Assembly (NCBI GenBank): GCA_937905835.1
Contig: CALCXK010000095.1
Coordinates: forward strand, 1 to 16,763
Direction of reading: 5' to 3'
Source: an uncultured Ilumatobacter sp.
GTDB lineage: Bacteria > Actinomycetota > Acidimicrobiia > Acidimicrobiales > Ilumatobacteraceae
Length of the DNA: 16,763 nt
Part shown: positions 1-7,287 of the stretch, piece after piece
Layout: the number at the start of each line of letters is the position of its first letter
Numbering within the stretch: the stretch's first letter is position 1
Translations under genes and position numbers: made by a program
The notes under the pieces: generated by a model
The model's input: only the letters and a program-made list of their open reading frames with translations
Told to the model about the DNA's origin: nothing
Database searches by the model: none

Positions 1-12
1 GCTGCGTCACGG

Positions 13-909
13 TTATCGGGCCACTCGAGTTCGTGCTGCGGGCATCCAGTTGGCTCCGCCTGTGGCATTGATCCGCTCGACGAATCGGTCGCCGACCGGT
101 TCGATCAGATCGACGAATCGCATCGTGGCTTCGGTGCCAAGCGCACGCCATGCCGCCGACGACAGGGCGTCGAGTCGAGCTTCAAGCATCGCCTTGTGGG
201 CCATCCCCGCAGCGTTCACCGTGCCGTCAGTAACCAGGCCTCGCGCCTCGAGTTCGGCGTATCCAGCGGCGAGCGCGGCGTCATCGGCCCCGCGGCTGCG
301 TGGCAGCCAGTCACCGTCATAGTTGCGGGCCGCGCCGTCCAGAATCCCCGCCGCGACGTCGCCCATATCGTCGACGAGTTGGATCGCCCAGTGCGTGTCA
401 CCGCGCCACTCACGGATGCAGTTCACGGCAAGCCATGCCGACAGCAGTTGATCGTTCGGGCGAGCGCGCTCACGCAACGTTCCCGCAAGCGCCCGACCCG
501 AGATCGTGATCGCGTCCACCGCGGCCCACAGATCAGGAGCCATCGCGGCAAGTTGGTCACAGATCTCGCGGGAGTATTGACGGAGCCCCGCAACAACACC
601 GGAGTCGCGGGCATCGGCGACCTGTTCGAACGTCGTTGCCGCCCGGGCGTTGTCCAGTGACATCGCGATGAACGCTGGGCTGATCGAATAGAACGCTGCA
701 ATCACGGCTTGGTTACCGGCCGGGGCGAGTGATGCCCCACGACTTGCGACGTAATAGCTCCATGCGTCGGGCCCCAACGCGGTGTAGTTCTCAATGACAG
801 TTGGGTCCCAGTAGATCCAGCCGATCAGCCGATGCGACGCAAACGCAGCGCGCGCCGATAGCTCGCTCCACTCGCTGTCATCAAGTTCTGGCTGAGCCGG
901 ATCGGTCAT
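13..909 (-). CDS. SCO6745 family protein (HTH_67-like)
   Basis: Predicted 298-residue protein of the SCO6745 family, a widespread actinobacterial group with winged-helix-like folds and no settled biochemical role. Family resemblance shows in the N-terminal segment around ENYTALGPDAWSYYVASRGA, the AFYSISPAF block, the central IREWRGDTHWA block (invariant-looking H in GDxH), and the C-terminal ELEARGLV...VNAAGMA segment, which looks like the wing. I chose ATG at 909 because the upstream in-frame start at 966 would run 53 bp into the dehalogenase gene, while 909 leaves a 4-bp gap and has a GAGG-like site just upstream. It is the last gene of the cluster that starts with the TetR gene. No signal peptide or membrane segment is seen. 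Its role next to a dehalogenase is unknown; it could be a ligand-binding regulator or accessory protein. Confidence 0.85.
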   Translation of the reverse strand: MTDPAQPELDDSEWSELSARAAFASHRLIGWIYWDPTVIENYTALGPDAWSYYVASRGASLAPAGNQAVIAAFYSISPAFIAMSLDNARAATTFEQVADARDSGVVAGLRQYSREICDQLAAMAPDLWAAVDAITISGRALAGTLRERARPNDQLLSAWLAVNCIREWRGDTHWAIQLVDDMGDVAAGILDGAARNYDGDWLPRSRGADDAALAAGYAELEARGLVTDGTVNAAGMAHKAMLEARLDALSSAAWRALGTEATMRFVDLIEPVGDRFVERINATGGANWMPAARTRVAR

Positions 910-913
910 CGCC

Positions 914-1822
914 TCAGCCCCCGCGAACGGCGTCGATGAGGATCTGGGCGATCTGCGGCGCGCCATCTTCCTGGAAGAAGTGGTGCGCGTTCGTGACCGT
1001 GGTGTGCCGCTGGCCCTGCGCCCCAGGCACCAGCTTCAGGAACGGCTTGTCGCCGCCGGCAGTGATCGGATCGTCATCGCTGAAGCAGCAGATGAATGGC
1101 TTCTCCCACTGCTTCAGTACTTCCCAGGCGGCGAGGTTGTCGGGTACTGCCGGGTCGTCAGTCGATGTCGGGACGAGCGACGGGAAAATGCGAGCACCCT
1201 CTTTGAAGGTCTCGTCGGGGAATGGTGCGTCGTACGCCGCAACTTCGGCGTCGGTCAGCTCGGTGTTGGTTGCACCTTGCAGAAGTTGCCCGATCGGGAA
1301 AACGGGTGATTCCTGGCTAAATTTCTGCCACGCCATGAACGCATCGCTCGGCGCGCCTTCACCGGTCGGCAGGCCGGTGTTGCCGATCACGACGCGGGCG
1401 AACCGACCAGGGTTCGCTGCAACGAGGCGGAGGCCGACGAGGCCGCCCCAGTCCTGACCAAAGAACGTCGCGTTCTGCAGGTCAAGGTGGTCGATGATCG
1501 CTTCCTGCATCCAAGCCACGTGCCGTGCGTAGGTGTAATCGCTCTTCTCGCTCGGCTTATCGCTCTTGCCGAATCCGACGAGATCAGGTGCGATCACGCG
1601 CATCCCCGCACCGGTCAACAACGGGATGAGCTTGCGGTACAGGTAACTCCACGACGGCTCGCCATGCATCGCCAGGACCACCGGCCCGTCAGCCGGGCCC
1701 TCGTCGAGATAGTGGACGCGGAGGGTGCCGCCATCCTGGTCGTCGATCTCGACGTAGTTCGGTGCGAAGGCGTAGCCCGCGAGATCAGCGAAACGCTCGT
1801 CGGGTGTGCGGAGTGATTTCAT
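914..1822 (-). CDS. haloalkane dehalogenase, subfamily HLD-I (DhlA-like)
   Basis: Alpha/beta hydrolase of 302 residues that hydrolyses carbon-halogen bonds in haloalkanes to alcohol plus halide. The N-terminus MKSLRTPDERF and the HGEPSWSYLYRK block (53-64) match the DhlA group closely. Visible catalytic parts: nucleophile D124 in GQDWGG, first halide-binding W125, probable second halide-binding W165 in the cap (AFMAW), catalytic acid D251 (DDDPIT) and catalytic base H281 (HFFQED). The cap segment LTDAEVAAYDAPFPD also follows DhlA. The Asp-His-Asp plus Trp-Trp arrangement is that of subfamily I. The start codon overlaps the stop of the upstream MBL gene (ATGA), implying translational coupling. 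It is probably cytoplasmic, with no signal peptide. The substrate cannot be read from sequence. An epoxide hydrolase is less likely because the HGEP and QDWGG context and halide Trp residues are dehalogenase-like. Confidence 0.92.
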   Translation of the reverse strand: MKSLRTPDERFADLAGYAFAPNYVEIDDQDGGTLRVHYLDEGPADGPVVLAMHGEPSWSYLYRKLIPLLTGAGMRVIAPDLVGFGKSDKPSEKSDYTYARHVAWMQEAIIDHLDLQNATFFGQDWGGLVGLRLVAANPGRFARVVIGNTGLPTGEGAPSDAFMAWQKFSQESPVFPIGQLLQGATNTELTDAEVAAYDAPFPDETFKEGARIFPSLVPTSTDDPAVPDNLAAWEVLKQWEKPFICCFSDDDPITAGGDKPFLKLVPGAQGQRHTTVTNAHHFFQEDGAPQIAQILIDAVRGG

Positions 1823-2715
1823 GTTGGCTGCTTTCGTTCAACGGGGATTGATGGTGACGGATTGATGGTGACGGTGTGGAGGTCGTCACCAACTTCGATG
1901 GTGCCGGCGAAGTGCGCTGCTCCGAGTGCCCGCCAGTCGTCAGCGCTGCCACTCACGGGCATCGGTGGCACGTAGTGGGTGTAGATCAACGTGTCGATCT
2001 CGGCCTTGGCTGCGGTCTGCGCGGCCTCTTCCGGTGACGAGTGATAATCGAGCGTGTCCTGTATCCGCTGCAATGGCACGTTCGTGAGGATGTCCTTGCG
2101 GATCACGGTGTGGACCAGCGCGTTCGTGCCTTCGCACAGTGCGTCAAGGCCAGCACACGGCACGGTGTCACCGGCTGCGACGACACTGGCGACTCCTGCT
2201 TCAGAACGGAAATCGAAACGGAAGCCAACGCTCGGCTCAACCGGCTTGTGATCGGTTTGCCCGCACGTAATCCGAACGTTGCCGGGAAGGTCAACGACAC
2301 CCTCGGTCACTTCAATCACAGTCACCGGCGGCCGGTGATCGAGATCTGGGTGGTGGGCGAGGCGGTACTCGATGTCGAGGTCAAGTGACGCCAGGATGTG
2401 GTCGACGACCTGCTGGGTGCCGACCGGGCCAACAATCGTCAGCGGTGTCTTCTCGAACGTCATCACCCAGCGCGTCGTGATCACGTCGTTGAGATCGGTG
2501 ATGTGATCACTGTGCAGATGGGTAATCAGCACCGCGGAAAGGTTCGGTGCGCCGAGCCCGCACGCGGCGAGACGCATCAGGACACCGCGGCCAGCATCAA
2601 CCAGGTAGTGCTCTGCGTCGGCACCCTCGCCAGCCGAGATCAACGTGGCCGGGCCGGCGCGATCAGGCGCAGGCATCGGCGAACCGGTACCTAGCAACGT
2701 GACGGTCAAACTCAT
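1819..2715 (-). CDS. MBL-fold hydrolase, RNase Z/AtsA-type arylsulfatase-like
   Basis: Metallo-beta-lactamase-fold protein of 298 residues. Probable dinuclear metal ligands: H66, H68, D70 and H71 (THLHSDH), H156 (QTDHKPV), D183 (AAGDT) and H247 (YTHYVPP). The opening LTVTLLGTGSPMPAPDRAGP and the late THYVPP motif place it in the RNase Z-like branch. That branch includes the MBL-fold arylsulfatase AtsA of Pseudoalteromonas, so a sulfatase or other ester hydrolase is more likely than a beta-lactamase; a tRNA-processing role cannot be fully excluded. I chose ATG at 2715 because GGAG lies 6 nt upstream (2722-2725). The longer frame from GTG 2811 starts inside the dispersed repeat and looks spurious. 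The last codons carry a 14-bp tandem duplication that appears to have shifted the frame and created the ATGA overlap with the dehalogenase gene. Confidence 0.88.
   Translation of the reverse strand: MSLTVTLLGTGSPMPAPDRAGPATLISAGEGADAEHYLVDAGRGVLMRLAACGLGAPNLSAVLITHLHSDHITDLNDVITTRWVMTFEKTPLTIVGPVGTQQVVDHILASLDLDIEYRLAHHPDLDHRPPVTVIEVTEGVVDLPGNVRITCGQTDHKPVEPSVGFRFDFRSEAGVASVVAAGDTVPCAGLDALCEGTNALVHTVIRKDILTNVPLQRIQDTLDYHSSPEEAAQTAAKAEIDTLIYTHYVPPMPVSGSADDWRALGAAHFAGTIEVGDDLHTVTINPSPSIPVERKQPT
1847..1874. repeat. 14-bp tandem duplication at the 3' end of the MBL gene
   Basis: ATTGATGGTGACGG occurs twice in direct succession, at 1847-1860 and 1861-1874. Because 14 is not a multiple of three, the duplication changes the reading frame of the last codons of the MBL gene. 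Without one copy the frame would end ...TVTINPR-stop; with it the protein continues to PSPSIPVERKQPT and its stop overlaps the start of the dehalogenase gene. Confidence 0.85.
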
Positions 2716-2721
2716 CGGGAA

Positions 2722-2725
2722 CTCC
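2722..2725 (-). promoter_or_regulatory. ribosome binding site of the MBL gene
   Basis: GGAG on the minus strand lies 6 nt before ATG 2715. It supports this start over the upstream in-frame GTG at 2811, which falls in the dispersed repeat. Confidence 0.6.
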
Positions 2726-2780
2726 ATCTCAGTAGCGGCATCGTTGCGGGGAAATCGTTGTTGGGGACCGAGCCGGGAGA

Positions 2781-2810
2781 GCACAGAGTTGCGAAAGGGG
2801 CCTGACCCCA
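2781..2810. repeat. dispersed repeat copy between sulfatase and MBL genes
   Basis: Thirty bases here match 10224-10253 with one difference (G2791 against A10234); the core is GAAAGGGGCCTGACCCCA. Weaker similarity continues to the sulfatase stop codon at 2819-2821. The bases to the left (about 2758-2780) keep TTGGGG and part of the spacer of the full element at 10194-10253 but cannot form the long hairpin, so this looks like a degenerated or half copy. It occupies most of the only sizeable gap in the five-gene cluster. Confidence 0.7.
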
Positions 2811-2818
2811 CGCGTCAC

Positions 2819-5101
2819 TCACTGGCGATTCATTTCGCTGGCGGCGTTGGCGCGCTCTGCTTCAACCATGTCGCGGGAAAGCAGTTGGACAACGACTTCA
2901 TGGAGCGCCCCTTCGAACGGGAACGGGCCGGCGTAGCGCTGCGACACTGCCGAGCCATGGTCATATCCGACGCTCGGACCAACTGACGACATCATTGTCA
3001 TGAACAACGGCAGTTCGACCGGCTCGGTTGCCACGCCATCGACGCTCAGCGCGATCGTGCCCAACTTGCTCCCGGTACGACGCACATGGACGCCGAGGGC
3101 ACTCGAACCGGCCGGCACGTCGATATCAGACTCAACGATCAAGTGGTCGTCGAACGCGTTGTAGTCAACGACCAGCTTGTTGTCCTGCACGAAGATCGAC
3201 ACGCCCGAATTCTCGGTGCCTGTCGCGTACAGCACCCCCTGCTCGCTGGCGGTTCGCGTCACTCGAGCGATCAAGTCGAACGAGGTACCACCGAGCGACA
3301 CGGATGCCTGGCCGGGCATCGGCGACATCGGCGGGCGATAGACGTACCGCTTGTCGACCGGGTGCGGTGAGTGGTCGCGGAACCGGTTACCGAACAACTC
3401 GAAACCGCGGTCGTCGAGCGGCAGCACGCCATGCACGTCAGCTTCCTGCCACCACAGGTCGATCAGTTCGACGAGCTTCTCGGGATGGGCACCTGCGAGG
3501 TCGTTGCACTCCGACCAGTCCGCAGAGAGGTGATAGAGCTCCCACGTTTCCGTGTCGTAGTCAGCACCCTTGTTGTGCTTGCACACCGCCTTCCACAGCG
3601 ACTCCTGGTCGCCGGCCACGAGTGCTCGGCTCCCTGCCATCTCGAAATACTGCACGGTGTTCGCGGTCGGAGCAGACGCATCGGCCAACGCATTGGCGAA
3701 CGAGCGACCCGTGACGGGCAACTGTTCGAGCCCGTTGTACACCTCGGGTGCAGTGGCGCCGACCATCTCGTAGATCGTCGGGACGATGTCGGACACGTTG
3801 ACGAACTGGTCGCGCAAGGCACCCGGATTGGCGATACCTCGGCCGCTGACGATCATGGGCACGTGCACACCGCCTTCGTGCGTGTTCTGCTTGTACCACT
3901 TGAACGGGGAGTTGCCGGCCTGCGCCCAACCCCACGGGTAGTTGGTGTGACTGTGCGGACCACCGATGTCGTCGATCTGATCCATCACCTGATCGGCTGT
4001 TTCGAAGATGCCGTTGAAGAACTTCATCTCGTGCATGACGCCGAACGGGCCGCCTTCCTGCGAGGCGCCGTTGTCGGCGAGCACCACCACAATCGTGTTC
4101 TCGAGCTCGCCCATGTCACGCAGACCGTCGATGAGGCGGCCAATCTGGTCGTCGGTGTGGTCGAGGAACGCGGCAAACGCTTCCTGCAGGCGGCAGTTGA
4201 AGCGCTGCTGGTTCTCCGACAGGTCGTCCCACGCATCGACGCCCGGGTTGCGTGGCGCAAGCTCTGTTTCTGGAGGGATCACACCGAGTTCGAGCTGCCG
4301 AGCAAACCAGCGCTCGCGGATGACGTCCCAACCTTCGTCGTACTTCCCGCGGTACTTGTCCATATAGGCCTGTGGCGCCTGGTGGGGCGCGTGCGTCGCG
4401 CCGAATGGCACATACGCGAAGAACGGGCGGTCGGGTCGCACGCCCTTACTGTCGCTGACCATCTTCATCAGCTGGTCGATCATGTCTTCGCTGAGGTGGT
4501 ACCCATCGACTGCAGACCCTCCACCACTCGACGCGGGTTGATCGGTCATGTGATTGTCGCACACGAGCGACGGGTGAAATTGGTCGGTCTCGCCTTCGAG
4601 GAAGCCGTAGAACCGGTCGAAGCCCCGGGCCAGCGGCCATTGCTCAAACGGGCCGGCTGCCGAGCACTGCTCCATCGGTGCGAGGTGCCACTTGCCCACG
4701 CAGAAGGTGGCGTACCCCTCGTCCCGAAGGACTTCGGCAACGGTGGCTGCGTGGTTGCTGATGTGGCCGAGCTGGCTCGGAAAGCCCGTGCGGAAGTTCG
4801 ACACCGAACGCATCCCGACGGCGTGCTGCGAACGACCAGTCAGTAGCGACGCGCGAGTCGGCGAGCAGAGTGGCGTGACGTGGAAGTTGGTGAACTGTGC
4901 GCCGCCTGCGGCGAGCGCGTCGACGTTCGGGGTATCGATGTCGGAGCCGTAGCAACCAAACTGCGCGAAGCCCGTGTCATCAAGCAGGACAACGACGACA
5001 TTCGGTGCGTCATCGCCGGGGTGCGGTGGCTCGTCGAACCATGGCTCGGAATCGGCAAGGGTCTTGCCGATTTTTCCTTCGAAACGCGAGGCGCGTGTCA
5101 T
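2819..5101 (-). CDS. formylglycine-dependent sulfatase (arylsulfatase) with C-terminal beta-sandwich domain
   Basis: A 760-residue alkaline-phosphatase-superfamily sulfatase that hydrolyses sulfate esters. Metal ligands D41 and D42 (LLDDTG) and D343/N344 (LADNGA) are present. The modification motif C79-S-P-T-R83 (TPLCSPTRASLLTGR) must be converted to formylglycine by a generating enzyme not encoded here. Other active-site residues fit: K137 and H139 (VGKWH), H237 (FGATHAPH) and K401 (SPFKWYK). The core spans about 33-560. Residues about 599-742 form an extra beta-rich module that looks concanavalin-like. The length resembles the roughly 790-residue mycobacterial AtsA/AtsD type rather than the 536-residue Pseudomonas AtsA. 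No signal peptide is visible, so it is probably cytoplasmic and acts on imported sulfate esters. The start overlaps the TetR stop (ATGA). Substrate is unknown. Confidence 0.93.
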   Translation of the reverse strand: MTRASRFEGKIGKTLADSEPWFDEPPHPGDDAPNVVVVLLDDTGFAQFGCYGSDIDTPNVDALAAGGAQFTNFHVTPLCSPTRASLLTGRSQHAVGMRSVSNFRTGFPSQLGHISNHAATVAEVLRDEGYATFCVGKWHLAPMEQCSAAGPFEQWPLARGFDRFYGFLEGETDQFHPSLVCDNHMTDQPASSGGGSAVDGYHLSEDMIDQLMKMVSDSKGVRPDRPFFAYVPFGATHAPHQAPQAYMDKYRGKYDEGWDVIRERWFARQLELGVIPPETELAPRNPGVDAWDDLSENQQRFNCRLQEAFAAFLDHTDDQIGRLIDGLRDMGELENTIVVVLADNGASQEGGPFGVMHEMKFFNGIFETADQVMDQIDDIGGPHSHTNYPWGWAQAGNSPFKWYKQNTHEGGVHVPMIVSGRGIANPGALRDQFVNVSDIVPTIYEMVGATAPEVYNGLEQLPVTGRSFANALADASAPTANTVQYFEMAGSRALVAGDQESLWKAVCKHNKGADYDTETWELYHLSADWSECNDLAGAHPEKLVELIDLWWQEADVHGVLPLDDRGFELFGNRFRDHSPHPVDKRYVYRPPMSPMPGQASVSLGGTSFDLIARVTRTASEQGVLYATGTENSGVSIFVQDNKLVVDYNAFDDHLIVESDIDVPAGSSALGVHVRRTGSKLGTIALSVDGVATEPVELPLFMTMMSSVGPSVGYDHGSAVSQRYAGPFPFEGALHEVVVQLLSRDMVEAERANAASEMNRQ

Positions 5102-5766
5102 GCGGTGAGCTCCTTATCGAGTCCGTTGTGGGTGCCGATGTCGATGTCGGGTTGCAGCCCGGGCCAGCCATCGAGAATTGCAGTAAGTGAGCGAGTCAAC
5201 GATCTGGAGATCTGCCGATCCGACCGGCCGTGTGCGGCCTGCAAGACCTCGTAGGCCTCAGGCGATGTCATCGCATCGATCACGGCGATCAAGTTCGCCG
5301 CTTCGGCAGGTGACAGTTGGGACGCCTCAGATGCGAAGTGCGCACGCGCCTGGTCGGATAGCTGCGAACGGCTCCGACCGACGCCTTCTGCCATCGGTTG
5401 ATAGTCGAGCGCGCGCTGGCGGGCGACGTGCATCATCGGTCCAGCGACCGTCAGCAGGCCGAGCCGTGCACGCACGTGTTTCGCGACTCGTTCCGCACGC
5501 GGCGCAGCGGCATCGACCACCGGGTCGAAAAGGTGGACGTATCGATCACGGAACACGTCAAACGCCTCGCGTTGCATGTCGTCGAGACCATCGAAGTTGC
5601 GGAAGATCGAAGACACCGACACCCCGGCGCGCTCAGCCACATCTTCAGCGGTCGGGGGCACCTTGCCGTCAAGTAAGAGTGCGAACACCGCGTCAATAAC
5701 TGCAATCCGGCTGCGCTCGCGGCGCGCCCGTCGACCGTCCATTGGCGGCGCCGACGTAGTGACCAT
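5098..5766 (-). CDS. TetR/AcrR family transcriptional regulator
   Basis: A 222-residue regulator with an N-terminal TetR helix-turn-helix at about residues 38-60 (TAEDVAERAGVSVSSIFRNF, a classic recognition helix) and a divergent helical ligand-binding domain after it. It heads the sulfatase/MBL/dehalogenase cluster and overlaps the sulfatase start by ATGA, so it is probably autoregulated with that operon. I chose ATG at 5766 because TACTGT lies 6 nt upstream, a leaderless-type arrangement; an in-frame ATG at 5793 would add nine residues. The divergent CoA transferase begins 222 bp away, and the interval holds a perfect 43-bp palindrome that could be its operator (inference). The inducer may be a substrate or product of the cluster, but nothing in the sequence identifies it. 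Confidence 0.9.
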   Translation of the reverse strand: MVTTSAPPMDGRRARRERSRIAVIDAVFALLLDGKVPPTAEDVAERAGVSVSSIFRNFDGLDDMQREAFDVFRDRYVHLFDPVVDAAAPRAERVAKHVRARLGLLTVAGPMMHVARQRALDYQPMAEGVGRSRSQLSDQARAHFASEASQLSPAEAANLIAVIDAMTSPEAYEVLQAAHGRSDRQISRSLTRSLTAILDGWPGLQPDIDIGTHNGLDKELTA

Positions 5767-5772
5767 GTCGCC

Positions 5773-5778
5773 ACAGTA
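5773..5778 (-). promoter_or_regulatory. candidate -10 box for leaderless TetR gene
   Basis: On the minus strand the hexamer TACTGT (TANNNT type) ends 6 nt before the ATG at 5766, so transcription would begin at or next to the start codon. No convincing -35 box or Shine-Dalgarno site is seen. A second AT-rich hexamer, TATTAT at 5814-5819 on the minus strand, is an alternative that would serve the longer start at 5793. Confidence 0.35.
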
Positions 5779-5951
5779 GACCGCGAACCACATGTATTGC
5801 GAGTCCGACTTTCATAATATTGCTCAGCGGCTCACCGGATACACCATCAAGGACCGGCGCCAACCAGCCGAGTCGACGGCATTCAACCAAGACCAACTAG
5901 GCCACCACGTCGGCAGCCGATGCAATACAACACGTGCCGCTCTCGCCGAAC

Positions 5952-5994
5952 ATGTCACGGTCACACTGTGCCTGGCACAGTGTGACCGTGACAT
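5952..5994. promoter_or_regulatory. 43-bp perfect palindrome in the TetR/CaiB divergent region
   Basis: Left arm 5952-5972 (begins ATGTCACGGTCACACTG) and right arm 5974-5994 are exact reverse complements, 21 of 21 pairs around a single central T at 5973. The next bases outward (C5951 and C5995) do not pair. Each arm contains the short repeat TCACGGTCAC. It overlaps the possible start codons of the CoA transferase (ATG 5952, GTG 5982, GTG 5988), so a bound repressor or an RNA hairpin here would directly affect that gene. The most natural reading is an operator for the divergent TetR regulator. A dispersed palindromic repeat is the alternative. Confidence 0.7.
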
Positions 5995-7190
5995 CTGAAC
6001 CTGCTCGACCGGCCGGCCCACTCGATGGGGTGCGCATCGTCGACCTCACCAGCGTGGTCATGGGCCCACTTGCCACCCGCATGCTCGGCGACATGGGTGC
6101 CGACGTGATCCGTGTCGAGACGCCAGAGGGCGACATCATGCGGCACTACGAGCCGGCACGCAACGCCATGATGAGCGCCTTCAGCCTCAACCTGAATCGC
6201 AACAAACGCAGCGTCGTGCTCGACCTCAAGTCAGAGAGCGGAGCTGCAGCACTGCGCGACCTCGTTGCCACAGCTGACGTGTTCATGACGACCATGCGCC
6301 GGTCGGCGTTGAGCCGACTCGGGATCGACGAGGCATCGATTCGGGCCATCAAGCCAGACATCATCACCTGCGTCGCCAACGGCTGGGGCAGCAACGGCCC
6401 GAACGCCGACAAAGCGGCCTACGACGACGTGATCCAAGCAGCATCCGGCGTTGTCGACCTCTTCACCTACTCGGGCGGACCGCCACAGTTGATGCCGTCG
6501 ATCATCGCCGACAAAGTGAGCGGCCTGCACATTGTGCCTGCCATTACGGCCGCGCTGTACCGGCGCGCAATGACCGGTGAGGGCGATTCGATCGAGGTGC
6601 CAATGGCCGAGGTCATGGCCTCGTTCAACCTCGTCGAGCACCTCGGTGGCTCGACCTTCGAACCACCGGTTGGCCAGTTCAGCTACCCGCGAATCACCAC
6701 ACCGAATCGGCGCCCCCGCCAAACCGCCGACGGCTGGGTTGTGCTCCTGCCGTACACCGACGCGAACTGGCGTGACTTCTTCGGCTTCGTCGGTCGACCC
6801 GAGCTCGCAACTGATCCGCGATTCGCCGAGCAGCGTTCGCGCATCGCCAACTCCGATGAGCTGTACGGCATGCTCGACGCGATGGTCGCTGACGTGCCCA
6901 CAACCGCTCTGCTCGATTTCTGCGACAGCCGATCGATTCCCGCATCAGCGGTTCTCGACCTAGAACACATCGCCGACGACCCCCACTTCAAGGCCGTCGA
7001 CCTCTTACACGACGACGAGCACCCGACCGAAGGTGCGTACCGTTACACCCGCGATCCGATCCGATTCGCCAGTCGAGGCGATGACCACGAGACCGTGCGA
7101 CTACATGCTCCCGGCCTCGGTGAACACACCGACGAGGTGATGGCCGAACTTGGCTGGACAGACGACCAGATCGCCACGCTGCATCCCTGA
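5988..7190 (+). CDS. CaiB/BaiF family III CoA transferase
   Basis: Family III CoA transferase of about 400 residues that moves CoA between carboxylic acids in the cytoplasm. The N-terminus PLDGVRIVDLTSVVMGPLATRMLGDMGADVIRVE is the signature nucleotide/CoA-binding segment, followed by FSLNLNRNKRSVVLDLKS. The catalytic Asp is probably D146 in AYDDVIQAASG (numbering from GTG 5988). The start is uncertain. GTG 5988 gives (M)TSEPARPAGPLDGV, typical for the family, but has no Shine-Dalgarno site. ATG 5952 and GTG 5934 lie upstream in frame and would make the palindrome coding. It is followed 97 bp later by an SDR gene on the same strand, and diverges from the TetR gene. Acyl donor and acceptor cannot be told; alpha-methylacyl-CoA racemase belongs to the same fold but the sequence gives no specific support for it. 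Confidence 0.9.
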   Translation: MTSEPARPAGPLDGVRIVDLTSVVMGPLATRMLGDMGADVIRVETPEGDIMRHYEPARNAMMSAFSLNLNRNKRSVVLDLKSESGAAALRDLVATADVFMTTMRRSALSRLGIDEASIRAIKPDIITCVANGWGSNGPNADKAAYDDVIQAASGVVDLFTYSGGPPQLMPSIIADKVSGLHIVPAITAALYRRAMTGEGDSIEVPMAEVMASFNLVEHLGGSTFEPPVGQFSYPRITTPNRRPRQTADGWVVLLPYTDANWRDFFGFVGRPELATDPRFAEQRSRIANSDELYGMLDAMVADVPTTALLDFCDSRSIPASAVLDLEHIADDPHFKAVDLLHDDEHPTEGAYRYTRDPIRFASRGDDHETVRLHAPGLGEHTDEVMAELGWTDDQIATLHP

Positions 7191-7287
7191 CGGGGGAGAT
7201 GCCGCTCGTTGCAGGTCCACATCGGAGGTCATCCGATCAGACAACAGCTTTGCAGCTCAGGTGCACAGGACGAGTAAACCCTTCCAG

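Noticed and set aside
2781..2821. GGGGCCTGACCCC as a simple rho-independent terminator after the sulfatase gene
   Set aside because: The stem is only four G-C pairs with no T-run, and the same 30 bases recur at 10224-10253 in the middle of another operon, so a dispersed repeat explains it better.
3371..4846. Long plus-strand open frame of 491 codons inside the sulfatase gene
   Set aside because: It is antisense to a well-supported sulfatase with all catalytic motifs, and its translation resembles no family I know. Such shadow frames are expected in GC-rich coding DNA.
5792..5998. 68-codon plus-strand frame across the TetR/CaiB interval
   Set aside because: It has no recognisable motif, would read through the palindrome, and starts opposite the TetR N-terminal region; more likely non-coding regulatory DNA.
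7150..7287. 46-codon upstream extension of the SDR frame
   Set aside because: It overlaps the end of the CoA transferase gene, and the classical SDR start is MENLHGKTAVITGG at 7288.
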